In this document: positions 12,490 through 23,456 of the stretch, one piece after another | How positions within the stretch are numbered: position 1 is the stretch's first letter | Layout of the letters: every line of letters starts with the position of its first letter | DNA from: Pinus tabuliformis | Taxonomy: Eukaryota > Streptophyta > Pinopsida > Pinales > Pinaceae | Assembly (NCBI GenBank): GCA_031772625.1 | Contig: CM062810.1 | Coordinates: forward strand, 703,101,519 to 703,165,518 | Direction: 5' to 3' | Length of the DNA stretch: 64,000 nt | Notes under the pieces: generated by a model | Seen by the model: only the letters and a program-made list of their open reading frames with translations | Told to the model about the DNA's origin: nothing | Database searches by the model: none | Program-made: the position numbers and the translations under genes

Positions 12490-12725
12490 AGATTAAGGGG
12501 TAGTTCAATTGGTGATCATAGTGTTATATGAAGTGTTATGTAAATTATGAGATTTAAGGTTTAAATCCTTCCTATTGGCCTATGTCTACCAAAGAGAGCA
12601 TATGTAGGCACATAGAGGTGATCATAGTGTTATATGAAGTGTTATTTAAATTATGAGATTTAAAGTTTAAATCCTTTTTATTGGCCCATGTCTAGGGAAG
12701 GGCCATATGTAGGCACATAAAAGTT
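12490..12725 (+). mobile_element. tRNA-like SINE candidate with 106-bp tandem duplication
   Basis: TAGTTCAATTGG (12501-12512) fits a Pol III A box and GGTTTAAATCC (12558-12568) is close to the B box GGTTCGAATCC. The segment from GGTGATCATAGTGTTATATG to CATATGTAGGCACATA is duplicated head to tail: copies start at 12511 and 12617, period 106, and both include the B-box-like motif. An AT-rich tail with ATTATAATAATAACAAT follows near 12790. A-box and B-box spacing is longer than in a tRNA. The SINE reading is inference; the duplication is directly visible. Confidence 0.45.
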
Positions 12726-13287
12726 ATAGCACTGGTGGCCACCTAGAGGTTATAGTGGTAGGAATCAAAATTAGTGACCATTTAAATATTATAATAATAA
12801 CAATCAAAATTGACTCTATGTCACACTAATATAATTAACCTATGTCAACAAAAATAAATGTATGTGGACACCTAATCTTGTGGTGGCATCTGCAATTTCT
12901 TTGTATAAGTAGAAAATGGGGTTTTCAAGGAGGGAGTCCCTAACACCGACGAGCGAATTGGCAGTGCAGTGGAGAAGAGGCTGGCACCACTGATGACGTT
13001 CATACTTGTGCTGAGGCCCTTTATTTGTGATGATCTTAGGGGCTTCTGCTCATCCACCATGTGGAGTTTGAGCTTGCACATGCTTTATGATTTCCCATAA
13101 TACATAAAATTCAAATGCAGAGGCTTTTCAAATCACCGTGAATGATTTTCTTGTTAGCTCCCCGTTAATGGCGGTGTAGAAGGTCAATGCTCCCCGTTTG
13201 TTTCATGGCATGTGCTTAAATCTAGCGATGTGTCTGTTTACTAATACCTGCGGGTTTTGGTGTAACGGCAATTGTGTCTCCAACAAG
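12723..13287. other. Possible 5' LTR region, undefined
   Basis: It ends at a PBS (13288). If that PBS is real, some of this stretch should be the LTR of the same element, ending near CCAACA (13284). I could not find a matching second LTR in the window, so no start is given. Confidence 0.3.
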
Positions 13288-14148
13288 TGGTATCAGAGCC
13301 AGATATTGGCTTCAAAGGGATTCTTTGATGCCAGGGGTTTATAGTGCCTGATGAGATCAATGCAACCTTTTTACAGATCTGGGTCTGGAAAATAATGGTG
13401 GAACAATCGTACGCGGAAGAACCTCGAGGAGAATGTGCAGAAGATAGTGCCGTAACTGCCAGGGATCGCAGTGCATTTGCAATATTTACCGGTTTGGAAC
13501 ATGCTGACGAATTGTTCGGGATTCATGCGGCTATTTAAAGAAGCTTGAGAGATACCTTTTGGTAATATTAAAATTCAAGGCTCATTTTGTTCATATCTTT
13601 TTTCGTAGGGAATCGATAAGGAATATTTCCTGTGTGTTCTATGCCGTGTTAAAAGATGGAGTAGGCGGGCGCTGCATGCAGGTCAACAGAAGAAAATTGT
13701 TCATGCAGCTTCTAAAATTGTTCATTTTATGTTACGTGAGGCCACCAACACTGGATTCTACAAGGTTCTTGGGCTCGTAGTTGGAGCAGTTTGATAGAAG
13801 TTTTGAGAAAATCAAATTGAGAGAGGATGGATCAGAATTGCAACAACAACAAAAAAAAAGTAAAATAAAAATTAAAAAAAAAAATAAAAAAATAAAAAAA
13901 AAATTAATGAAGTCAAAATTATTGCATGTAAATGGGCATACTACTATAAGACCTGGTAAGGCATATGTACCCCTCGATGATCACCGGTAAAGTCTGGGTT
14001 AGACCTAGGTGATAGGGGGGATGTCGGGTTAACAATACCCTGGGTAAAAACTCTGAGGGGGGTAAGAGCTAGAGTGAGCGGGATTGTCTCACTTAGCAGG
14101 TTTGGCTAGAGTTAGTCAAGGAACCCCAAGTCAAGTTTAAGGGGGGAA
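13288..14148 (+). mobile_element. Short LTR-element interior without pol
   Basis: TGGTATCAGAGCCAG (13288-13302) is a standard iMet primer binding site. AAGGGGGGAA (14139-14148) before TGTTAAG is a good polypurine tract. Only about 840 bases lie between them, including an A-rich run (13851-13907) and a short open frame (LEQFDRSFEKIKLREDGSEL, from about 13781) of unknown family. No protease, RT or integrase motif is visible. It is either a small non-autonomous LTR element or the product of a large internal deletion. The two LTRs do not match each other by eye, which argues for a mosaic. Confidence 0.5.
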
Positions 14149-14700
14149 TGTTAAGAAATTTACTGCATAACATAAATAATTACTGAGAGGAATATATATA
14201 AGAAAATAACCAGCAACAACCATAAACACATAAACACAAATGTTTATCTGGGAAAACCTCAAATCCGAGGAAAAACCCAACCTAATAAGATCTCATTAGC
14301 ATTGGCCAAAACCCTGGCCAATCCGACCAAGTGAGCCTTCACCACTCACCTCTAGGTCTTGCATTACAATGAAGTCCTTCCAGCCTTTTATAAGCTCCAT
14401 TACATATAATACCACAGGCAGAATACTATGGGTGCACAATACCATGTGCCCCAAAACCATCATTGTTTAACCTGGTCAACTTTGACTTTATCTTGAGTCA
14501 AGTTTACCTAACAGTTCTCTGCGAGAAAAACTTCAATATGCAAAACACGAATGATATTTAAAGCGAGAGGGTTCACAAGAGAAAGGTTTGTGCACACAAC
14601 ACCGCAAACAATCCACCGTGTATGAACGAAATACTCACTAAATAATTATCCGTCTAAGAAAGTCAAGATATGGCTACTTCCGTGAGCTTTGATGGTGAGA
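14149..14700 (+). repeat. Candidate 3' LTR starting TGTTAAG
   Basis: It begins immediately after the PPT-like AAGGGGGGAA. The right end is not determinable. The stretch contains leader-like phrases such as TTTATCTGGGAAAACC and ATTGGCCAAAACCCTGGCC. Confidence 0.35.
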
Positions 14701-14984
14701 AATTATTCAAACTTTTTAATCTCATGGCATGTACTCATTGCCTCGATGAGATTTGCCTTTTTCTATTCATTCCAAGCAATGGTTGGGCCACATTTAAGTA
14801 GAATGTTCAACAAAATGATGTGGTTTGAGGTAGGATCTCGACCAAACAAAACCAACCAACCAAAAAAGGACCAATTTGCTAATAGAGAATAAAGGTGGAT
14901 GGGTTGAAATGGACAAGGTTGAAAATATCATAAAATTATGTGCATATTTTATATTTTTGATTATCCATACATGTGTAAATATTT

Positions 14985-15208
14985 CTTTTTAATTATTTTA
15001 TAAAATTTATATGAAATATAAATCAAAATGATGTGTCATGGCTTATTTATGGGATTAAATAAATCTTATTGTCATCACCAATCTATAACCAAAACTCTTT
15101 TTAATTATTTTATAAAATTTATATGAAATGTAAATCAAAATGATGTGTCATGGCTTATTTATGGGATTAAATAAATCTTATTGTCATCACCAATCTATAA
15201 CCAAATCT
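14985..15208. repeat. 112-bp tandem duplication
   Basis: CTTTTTAATTATTTTATAAA through CACCAATCTATAACCAAA occurs at 14985-15096 and 15097-15208. The copies are nearly identical (I saw one or two substitutions), so the event is recent. Confidence 0.9.
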
Positions 15209-15295
15209 CCAAGCCAGGTCAGCGGTTGTGTGCCTCTACCAACATAATGTTTCTTTTATCAAATAGATAAAAGAACACTTTGTTTTACACGGAGA

Positions 15296-15452
15296 GTCGA
15301 TAAGTCAAATGTGGAAGCCTACACATAAGGAGATACGGGAAATTCACTAAAATAAAAATTAACAGGTTAATTTTTTATTTTCAATGTTGTTATAAAATAT
15401 AGATTTTTGGCAAGTCGATAAGTCAAGTGTGGAAGTCTACACATAAGGAGAT
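15296..15452. repeat. 39-bp direct repeat, period 118
   Basis: GTCGATAAGTCAA.TGTGGAAG.CTACACATAAGGAGAT occurs at 15296-15334 and 15414-15452. The sequence between the copies is not duplicated further. Confidence 0.8.
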
Positions 15453-15685
15453 TAATTAATTTATTGTTATAAAAAGTAATATCCTCTCAATAAAATGTTA
15501 AATTTTTTTGCATAAAAGTCAAGCACTCAATGTTTCTCTATGGGATTTTTTTCTTTCTTGAAAAGTCACTTTTTGTGATGGAATAACGGATACAAAATAT
15601 GTGCAGTAGTAGCATTTCTAGGCATGTCATGACATACGACAACCTGTGTTTTAAGTGATTGGAAACTTTCATAGTGAATTATATT

Positions 15686-15771
15686 GTTAGAGATTTCCAG
15701 ACTAACACTATGTAGTGAGTGTGATCAATCCATTACACTCATTACATAGTGTTAGTCCGAAAATCTCTAAC
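15686..15771. repeat. 86-bp near-perfect hairpin (37-bp arms)
   Basis: The left arm GTTAGAGATTTCCAGACTAA... (15686-15722) pairs with the reverse complement of 15735-15771 at 34 of 37 positions, across a 12-base loop (15723-15734). It sits between two related phrases (GACAACCTGTGTTTTAAGTGATTGGA near 15639 and CAACTTGTGTTTTAATTATTGGA near 15771). Candidates are a tiny MITE or a small-RNA precursor; the sequence alone does not decide. Confidence 0.85.
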
Positions 15772-16287
15772 AACTTGTGTTTTAATTATTGGATGGATAT
15801 ACATGCCACCTATGATATGGCATGTGACAAAATATGACAACCTACATTTTAGTTATTGGATGGAAGTACATGGCACTGAATTTTTGGGGAAAGGGATGAA
15901 TATTCGAAAAAGTTAAAGCGAAATATGTAACTTACTGCACACGAGTAAAGTGTTTAGGTAGAGTTATCCAAACTATACATTCACTAGACAAAATCCCTCC
16001 TTGCGTGGCATAAATTCCACAAGTATTTGCCCCTTTCTATTTCATTTCGTAGACATATATGGATTTTTATTTTTATTTTTTGGGACATTTTTTTTGATAG
16101 TTTTTTTGACAATTTTTTTGATAGTTTTTTCTCTATTAACAACTATTATGGTTTATTAGGGGTTGCGAGCAAGTGTAGTGAGGATCGATTTAGTAATGGG
16201 CTCTATTCTTGGTTAGAGGGCCTTGTAAATCTTCTATTCATTCAGTGTAGCTTTGCACCTTTATGTGCAATTGCTAATTTTAAATTT
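15772..16287. other. Intergenic with degenerate local repeats
   Basis: The phrase ATGACAACCT..TTTTA.TTATTGGATGGA.TACATG is repeated (15771 and 15836). A T-rich stretch of short TTTTTTTGATAG/ACA units lies near 16075-16133. The open frame at 16027-16308 is composition-driven and not supported. Confidence 0.5.
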
Positions 16288-16417
16288 ACCAGTCTAGATC
16301 CATCTTAACTCTAGATCTACCAAGCTCCGAGAGGGATCAAATCCCTTGAGATGCAAACATCTTTTAGAATGAAAATATATCTTGGTAGATCTAGAGTTAA
16401 GATTAATCTAGACTAGT
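16288..16417. mobile_element. Fold-back / MITE-like inverted repeat
   Basis: Arms 16291-16324 (AGTCTAGATCCATCTTAACT...) and 16381-16414 (CTTGGTAGATCTAGAGTTAA...) are inverted copies over 34 bases with few mismatches, and the pairing extends a few bases further on each side. The inner part (56 bases) is not symmetrical. No transposase or clear target duplication is seen. A decayed relative lies at 12205-12335. Confidence 0.7.
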
Positions 16418-17026
16418 TTAATTCCCTAATTTAAATAGGCTATATTCCACATGAATACTATGGGTCAATACCATGGGTTCTCATACCATGAAGTTATCTT
16501 TATTTAAATCCTATTTTTTTGTTAATTTTATTTTATGTTAATCGAGCAAAAATGTTTTCACGTAGTGTGGATGGTAAATTCACTATTGTACTTTAATTTA
16601 ATTTTTATTTTATTTTTTATTTATATAATTTGATTAACAATGTTAAACAAAACAAGACATGGCATTACAACATCTCTATCATACTAAGCTAAAGTGCACA
16701 TCTGGCAATAAAAAAATAAATTTTATAAAAAATATTTATCTAATCCTTTCTCATTTCCATACTTTGATTAAGAAAAAACTAATTACTCGCACTTGGATGC
16801 CAACTAAACAATAGTGGATTTAGTTGATCTTTGAATTGAATTAATTGTTGCATTGGAAATGTGTGATTGTCCATGAATAAAGTTTCATTTTTCCTATTAT
16901 TTTTGTATGTTGATAAAGAACACATGTATTGTGTACAAAGTATAAAAATTAGTCCATGGACAAGCATTCGCAAGGTCGCTGGTTGTCAGAAAATTAAGTT
17001 ATGATAGGATTGCATAGAATATCCAT
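16418..17026. other. AT-rich intergenic
   Basis: Nothing recognised beyond sequence shared with the 12400 region (TTAAACA..AC...ACATTACAACATCTCTATCATACTA). Confidence 0.45.
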
Positions 17027-17362
17027 ACACTTTGTAGAGCCAAAGGCACAACCTTATCAAAATGCAGTTATTTTTAAATTCTCATTGATAAGGAAAAACT
17101 AAAATTGTAGCTAATCATAAATGACCAATGTATTGCATGTTGCTATTTGTTGTAGCTTTGTATAGAAAATATGATGGTATCCTTTTCACTTTTGACACTT
17201 TGTAGAGCCAAAGGCACAACATTATCAAAATGCAGTTATTTTTAAATTCTCATTGATAAGGAAAAACTGAAATTGTAGCTAATCATAAATGACCAATGTA
17301 TTTCATGTTGCTATTTGTTGTAGCTTTGTATAGAAAATATGATGGTATCCTTTTCACTTTTG
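17027..17362. repeat. 168-bp tandem duplication
   Basis: ACACTTTGTAGAGCCAAAGG ... TATGATGGTATCCTTTTCAC occurs twice head to tail (17027-17194 and 17195-17362) with very few differences. Confidence 0.9.
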
Positions 17363-17884
17363 GTGTGACAAAATGGAGGCTCAAACTCAATATGTGTGAT
17401 TATGATTTCCCAATCATGTTCTCTTTGGCTCATATTGACATTCTGATTTTTATTAGTTATCAGGATATTTATTGATGCAAAATTATAACCCTTCAAGAAT
17501 GTCCTGATGATGGATCCCTGTTGGGATTTGAAACGTTGATGAAAATGGTTATTACTGTGGGTTCTCCGGTTACTAAATTAAAAAATATATTGTTGTCATT
17601 TACTGCACTTCCTTTTTCCTTCTTATGTTCCTCTAGTATTTATGATTCACCATGGAATGATTTTATGGGCTCGTTGGACTGTGAAATGAAAAGTGAAATC
17701 GGTGGAATAAAAATTGCTACTTTCTCTGAATGAATAAGTTGATCAGTTGTCCCAATCTCTTCGTCCTAGGTCGATGATTTCATCCTACATCGATTAATTT
17801 CATTGATATGTTCATCCTGATCGAGTATGATAATATCTATAGATTGGAGCACCCATACGAGGAAATACTTTGAAGGTTCATAGG
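17363..17884. other. Intergenic, nothing recognised
   Basis: An open frame of 70 codons (17521-17733, plus) has no recognisable domain and starts at a non-ATG codon. Confidence 0.4.
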
Positions 17885-18440
17885 GTTCCCAACCCTATTT
17901 GGGAGCAATTACAGACTGGGGCACCAAATCAAGTCATGACGTTGGAGGATCGCCAAGTCCGCAACTAAGTCTAGGAGTGTCTATAGAGTGGAGCACATTT
18001 GCAAGTCAAGAAGTTGGAGGGCCACTGGGTTCGCAACTAAGTCCGAAAGAGTATGTAAAGTGGAGTACCTACCCAAGTCAAGATGTTCCAAGTCCGTTAG
18101 ATTCCCAACCAAGTCTGGAAGCATATGCATAGTGGAGCGCCCACCCAAGTCGAGATACTGAAGGCCCACCAAGTTCCTGACCAAGTCTAAGAGTGTTTGC
18201 AAAATGGAGATCCCACCCAATTCAAGATGTTAGATGCTTGCAAGGTTCTCGACCAAGACTACAAGCATTTGCAAAGTGAAACACCTACCCAAGTCAAGAT
18301 GTTGGATGTCTGCCAGGTTCCCTACCAAATCTAGGACCATTTGCATAAAAGATAACATGTCCAAGTCAAGACTTTGGGGGTCTTGGTAGGTTCCCCACCA
18401 AGTATGGGAGCATCTACTGTAACACCCTCCTCCCACATCT
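17885..18440 (-). pseudogene. LRR array of a TIR-NBS-LRR-type resistance gene, broken
   Basis: On the minus strand about eight repeats of 24 residues (72 bases) follow one another. The consensus is roughly L-x-x-L-D-L-G-x-x-S-T-L-x-x-L-x-D-L-V-x-N-L. Clear units are LQYLDLGGRSTMHMLPDLVG, LEHLDLGRYSTLHTLSDLVA and IQHLDLGRCFTLQMLVVLVE. This is the LRR type of plant TNL disease-resistance proteins, which recognise pathogen effectors in the cytoplasm (known). No TIR or NB-ARC motif is nearby. Stops (for example after LENLASI) and a frameshift near the distal end make it a fragment. The plus-strand open frame at 17899-18132 is its shadow. Confidence 0.75.
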
Positions 18441-20219
18441 ACGCAAGTAACTAGCCAACCGGGGTAAACATGAGACAAGAGGCTACTATGATTGGATTCA
18501 ACCTCCTATGTGACCTTAAAGAAGTGGAATCAATGGAAACATCACACACAAACATCCATCATCAGCTTCAAAATCCTCAGGATACAAGTCAGTCACTCAG
18601 ACAGCTTGTCCCTGGGTCCCACTGATGTTCTGGACATCTTAGGTCTCAGTCGCTCCCATGATATGGGTAATAAAGTGTCCAGAAACCTAAATTTGCTTGC
18701 ATAGGCTTTCTTTCCAGTTTCTAAAGACTAAAATTGCCAGTTATATGCCAACGACCCTGGGATTTAAGCTACCTTTTCAGGCCGAGAGCCCAGGTCACTG
18801 CCCAGAATGGAGTGATAGCTTAAAATTGGTAAAATTACAGGGAAATAATGATTCCAAAGCAATAAGTTGAACAATACCTTAACCAAACCCCTACTAGCCA
18901 TGACAGACATTTCGTCAAACATATCCTCAACATGTAACCTACAGGTGTAAACAATAGAATTAAGTGTAGGGATCTCATACTTATCTGAGAATCGCTATGA
19001 ACCATTGTTCCCTCATGTCATTTGTTGCATTATCATCTGTTAGGCCATAAATAAATTATCCATTCATTTACAAGTGAAAACATGTTGAGAGCCATACATA
19101 GATGTTGTCATAAAACATACATTTAACCAGCATAATAGGGATAGAAATATCATAAACATATCAGCCATAGAATCCACATATACATCAATACATTTACACA
19201 TGAAAATCAAGTGAATGAAATTTTCATTAATGAATGCAATAAACCAACTCAAGATGGGACTACCCCATTCCACCCGACCATAGAATGGTTGAGCCAAATC
19301 TCTCTTCACCCATTCACCCTCGTGCCATATTCCAAACATGAATATGGGACTCAAACCAAAAGAACCAATAAGGGCATACCAAGGCTAAACCACCTCACCC
19401 TCATCAATAGAAACTAGGCTTTACCATAATCCATCATAGATCACTAGGCCAACACAATGAACAGATCATAACAAGATTTACCATGATCTCCACCCAATCA
19501 TTAGGCCAAACAAGGATGGATGTTGTTAGGGTCCTATAATAATAGGATTCATAATTTTAAATTGGCTTTGGTTAGTCTTTTATTATTGTACATACTTTTT
19601 CTTTCTGCAAAATTCTTTCCATATTAAAAATTAAAAAATGAAAAGAGGGTATGTCCTAAAAGAATAATCAAAGGACAAAAAGAAAGAAAAAGTGAAAAAA
19701 AGTGAAAAATATGAACCCCAAAAAGAAATAAAACAGATCATGAAAGTGTGCAAATTCAAATGCCACTACTTTTTACTTTACTTTGTAAAATAAGGTTGTG
19801 TGCAGCTTGTCAGAAATGCTACAATCCATGATGGCCAAATAGCTTAATCTTGACTTATTCATGCTTTAAATTTTATGTTGATAGATAGAGAATCAGCATC
19901 TAGCCAAATTGTTTAACCTTGGCAGATCAGTAGTTAGGTAGAGACTAAAAGTGAGCTCATTATTTTAATCTAAGCCATTGGAAGTTATAAGGTTAGAATT
20001 AAATAGTTTGCTTGTCAAAAGAAAAGGAAATAAAGGGTCAGCAAGCTCAAATGCACCCAATAAAATGAAGAAAAAATGTTAGGATAAATAAAGGGTAGGT
20101 AGAAGAAAGGTTACAAATGCACAAGTTGCTAAGTCAAAGAGCACCTTTATCTTGCTTAATCCTATGTTTCATGTGCAGGAGGATTCATGAGAAAGAAAGG
20201 ATATCACAAGCTGGTTTAA
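18441..20219. other. Intergenic with LTR-like phrases
   Basis: TGTAACACCCTCCTCCCACA at 18419 looks like the start of a gypsy LTR. The stretch around 19400-19520 has repeated (A)TTACCATGATC and CACTAGGCCA/ATTAGGCCA phrases, also seen at 48480-48600. Neither end can be paired, so no element is defined. 19600-20200 is A-rich with AAAAGTGAAAAA simple sequence. Confidence 0.35.
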
Positions 20220-20640
20220 CTAACTTCCCCTCATTTCACCCCTATGCTTATTTGCTAATTTCCCCGTTACCCCTTCATCACTTATAAATCCCTTTTTCCC
20301 CTCATTTTGACCCTTACCCCTTGGTTTCACACATTTCCCTAGTAATTACTTTTCAAAAATCATCCCCCTACCCAGAACCCCTTTCCCCTAGTGTGAGACT
20401 CATTCCCCATTGCAAATATTACCTTCCGCCTTTTTAATTTCCCTATTTCCCTTCAAAACCCACAAAAACCCATTTATCCTAAGTTTTTCTCCCCCCACTT
20501 TATCTAATTAAACCCCACATTTCATATTTCCCCGACAAACCTCTTTTAACCCACCAACCCTTGGTGCGGTTAAAAAACCCCGCCACATAACCCCTAGTCC
20601 CACTTTATTAATCCGTTGCTTATCCTGACCTTATTAGTTA
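20220..20640. repeat. Pyrimidine-biased stretch with many CCCC runs
   Basis: The plus strand is strongly C/T-rich, with many runs of CCCC (or GGGG on the other strand) over about 400 bases, for example TTCCCCTCATTTCACCCC at 20225. The skew is unlike neighbouring DNA. Its clustered G-runs on the minus strand could support quadruplexes. Confidence 0.6.
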
Positions 20641-21441
20641 ATTAATTACATTTCTATGTAATTAAACCGCGGGCCCTGCAAATCCCTTTCCCAATTCCCT
20701 CCGTGCATCTTAATCACAGCCATCCGATCTCCTACCCCAGATCCAACGGTGTGCATCCATATCGCATGGGTTCATTATTCTATCGATAATAGCCCAAGAG
20801 CATGCAAGATTCACAATTTTTCCTGAGCCCTGTTCTGCTATGTGGTGGAACCAGTTGAGATCGAATGCTCGCAAAAAATACCACCCGCCCTCCAAAAGTA
20901 GTGCAATGGCTGAGAAAACCACCTCCCCTCCAAAGCTAAAAACTGCCCATTTTTCATTCTTAATTTCCACGCCAAAATGTGACCGTTACCCGTTAAAAGG
21001 CTGGAAAAGCCCCAATTCACTCTTTTCACTCATTTTTCATTGCAACTACTGCTTAGCCATTGCGACACCCTGAGACCTTTGTGAGCAAATTGACCACTGT
21101 CTTCCGCCTAAAGAAGCTCCAGACACCTATTGAAGCAACCAATTCACAGTTGAAGCCACCGTACCCTCTACAATCGCCACTGAACCTAGTTTGCAAGCCA
21201 GACCATCGATTTCCAGGTATTCTTGGGAAAACTAAAATGGCCCTTCAATTTGAAAGCATATAGTCTAATTGGAAGTTTAATTAATCGAATTAATTAAAGA
21301 GAATTCCTTGAATTGAAAAGAAACCTATTTATGCCCCAAAACCCTTCTTTTGTGGGCTATAATTACCCTCTCACTGTACTAGAACTGCTAAACTCACTCC
21401 TAAAACCCCTCAAAGCCTAATTCATATATGTACACCCAATT
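20641..21441. other. Upstream region of the broken ORF
   Basis: No gene seen. AT-rich CAATT/TTAATTAATCG near 21270 and CTATTTATGCC near 21328 could be a weak promoter for the ORF at 21442, but this is inference. Confidence 0.3.
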
Positions 21442-23456
21442 ATGGCTTCCCAAACCTCTTTGGACGTGAGACCTCTACAAACCCCTCACTTGGACATTGA
21501 CCACCTTGCATTAGCAGACAAAGATTTCCAAATAGAGGACACAACCTCCCCTGCCTACCTTCTAAAGCTCCACTGCTTGAGTAAGGACAGATTCTTAAAC
21601 CAGAACGATGACATCCAAATATTTGTTTCCAAAAGTACATCCATTCCCAAACATTATCCACTTCTGTCATGCTTGCTACATTCCTAGCCAAAGGGCCATT
21701 GTCACCCCTAACCAATAAGTATTGTTTACCATCATTGTAGAATCCATTAACCAAATGTTGCAGGTCCAACCAAGCCCTAATGAGACCCCATTGTCTATTT
21801 GAGAATTGTTGGACCTTTATACCAAGTTAGACCTACCCATAATAGCACAAATTTTCCAAACTTTCATCATTGAGGAATGTCATACTCCCATAGATAGTCC
21901 CCCTTATGCTGCCACTATTTTTTCTGAGAGATGCAGACAAATTATTACTATGCTCTCTTGCATCTTAGGATACACCATAGATGAGCACGTGGATGAGGTT
22001 GTCCTGGAATTCCTTTCCATATTTAGCCCAGGCAAGCCTCTTGCTATTATTTACAACTATGCTCAGTTCATTGCAAGCAAGATGCAAGAACAGTTCACTA
22101 GATTACCTACTGAAAGAGTCTTCAAGTACTCTTCTGTATTATTTCATATGTTATTGTATTATCAACCAGATAAATTCCCTATTAACATTCAGAAGTTGGA
22201 TACCAAGGGAAATCAAAGATCAATTATTTATTGGACACCCTTGATCAAAAAGTACTCCACTACATTCACTTATAAGGACTTCATTGATTCATTTGTCCAT
22301 CCAGTCATGAATATGCTAACCAGTAGCCCTCAGCCTAGAATCAACCAAGAGATCAAAAGGGTGTTATAGTTGGCCAAGAATAGTAAGGTGGGAGATTGGT
22401 ATCTGTACCAGAACCACATAGAGATAAGAATTTATGGATGCCAACTTACCCCTTACAAACTACCCAAATACCTCCCCATGAGGATATTTGCACTAGAATA
22501 TTTTAGGCAGATTATCAATTCTAATGAAGTCAACTTCCTAGAAACTAGGAAGAAAACTCAATTCAAAATGAAAAACCAATTGGGCCCCTTCATTTGTAGC
22601 ACCAAGGAAGCTGGACCAGAGGCATATAAGGTTTTGCAACAAATGAAGTTCAAAAACAGTTTTATGTGGCAATATGACCCTCATTGAATCATAAATAAAC
22701 TGAGGATCAAGGTCAAATTGGGACCTTTAATCCATCATCCTAGACCAGACATTGAGAGGTTTGCCAACCAATCAGAATGGTTGGAAAACACTCTAATTGA
22801 CATGGATAGCATTATAGTGGATGTAGAGAATACATTGATTAATGTAGAGAGACAGATTGATGAAAGTTCCTTCCTGCAGGTTCCAAAACTAGGAGAACCA
22901 ATGAACATTCCTCTTGTTTTACAGACTCCTGCAAATGAGGAGAGAAACCCAAAGAGAAACAGGGAGGAGGGTTCCAGTTCTTTTATGGAAACCACTGATG
23001 AGCAGTTCGAGATCAGTTACAGGAAGAGGCCCAAGCTGAATCCTATAACTGAATAGGAGGACACCATTGAATTAGTGGAAATAACTGACACTGATACAAT
23101 GGTGGAAAGAAGCAAAGGTACAACAGCTTCAGGAGAAACACAATAGCCCTCAACATCTAACACTCAACTGATTGAGAGACATCTCGGTGTTGAGGTTTCT
23201 TCTTTCACCAAACCAGTAGATAAAGAAAAGGATATCAAGGATAGATACAAGGAGATCAAGTTGAGAAATGAGTAGTTGAAGGTTGAAACATATGCTTAAT
23301 ACTTCATGCACACACTAGCAAATCAAAGTAGGTTGATGTCAGCTTTTGACATCAAAGAAGGAAAAATGCAGGTGTCCTTCATGCAGCCAACTGTCCAGCA
23401 GCCAAAGACATCAGCTGACTACAGAAAAGTAAACTTTGAGGTGTTGGCCAGGGATT
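21442..23456 (+). pseudogene. Broken retroelement ORF (gag/ORF1-like), truncated by gypsy
   Basis: ATG 21442 starts MASQTSLDVRPLQTPHLDID. After a frameshift (about 21690-21810) a long frame runs to 22369, then past single stops to about 23457. The pieces are collinear, so this was one protein of roughly 600 or more residues. Features: a segment with ERVFKYSSVLFHMLLYYQPD and QKLDTKGNQRSIIYWTP; PYKLPKYLPMRIFALEYF; an acidic/basic tail (EERNPKRNREE, YRKRPKLNP) like a nuclear signal; and a charged helix (KEKDIKDRYKEIKLRN). The layout (folded N-terminal half, Lys/Glu-rich linker, C-terminal helix) resembles the LTR-encoded ORF at 32327. Plant retroelements often carry such ORFs, some annotated as 'putative plant transposon protein'. 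Function unknown. The frame is cut at about 23457 by the minus-strand gypsy fragment. Confidence 0.6.

Noticed and set aside
15686-15771. Rho-independent-type terminator
   Set aside because: Not relevant in a plant nuclear context; stem far longer than such structures.
17899-18132. Plus-strand repeat ORF with SQDVGGPLGSQLSP-type units
   Set aside because: It is the reverse reading of the LRR array, which matches a known family on the minus strand.
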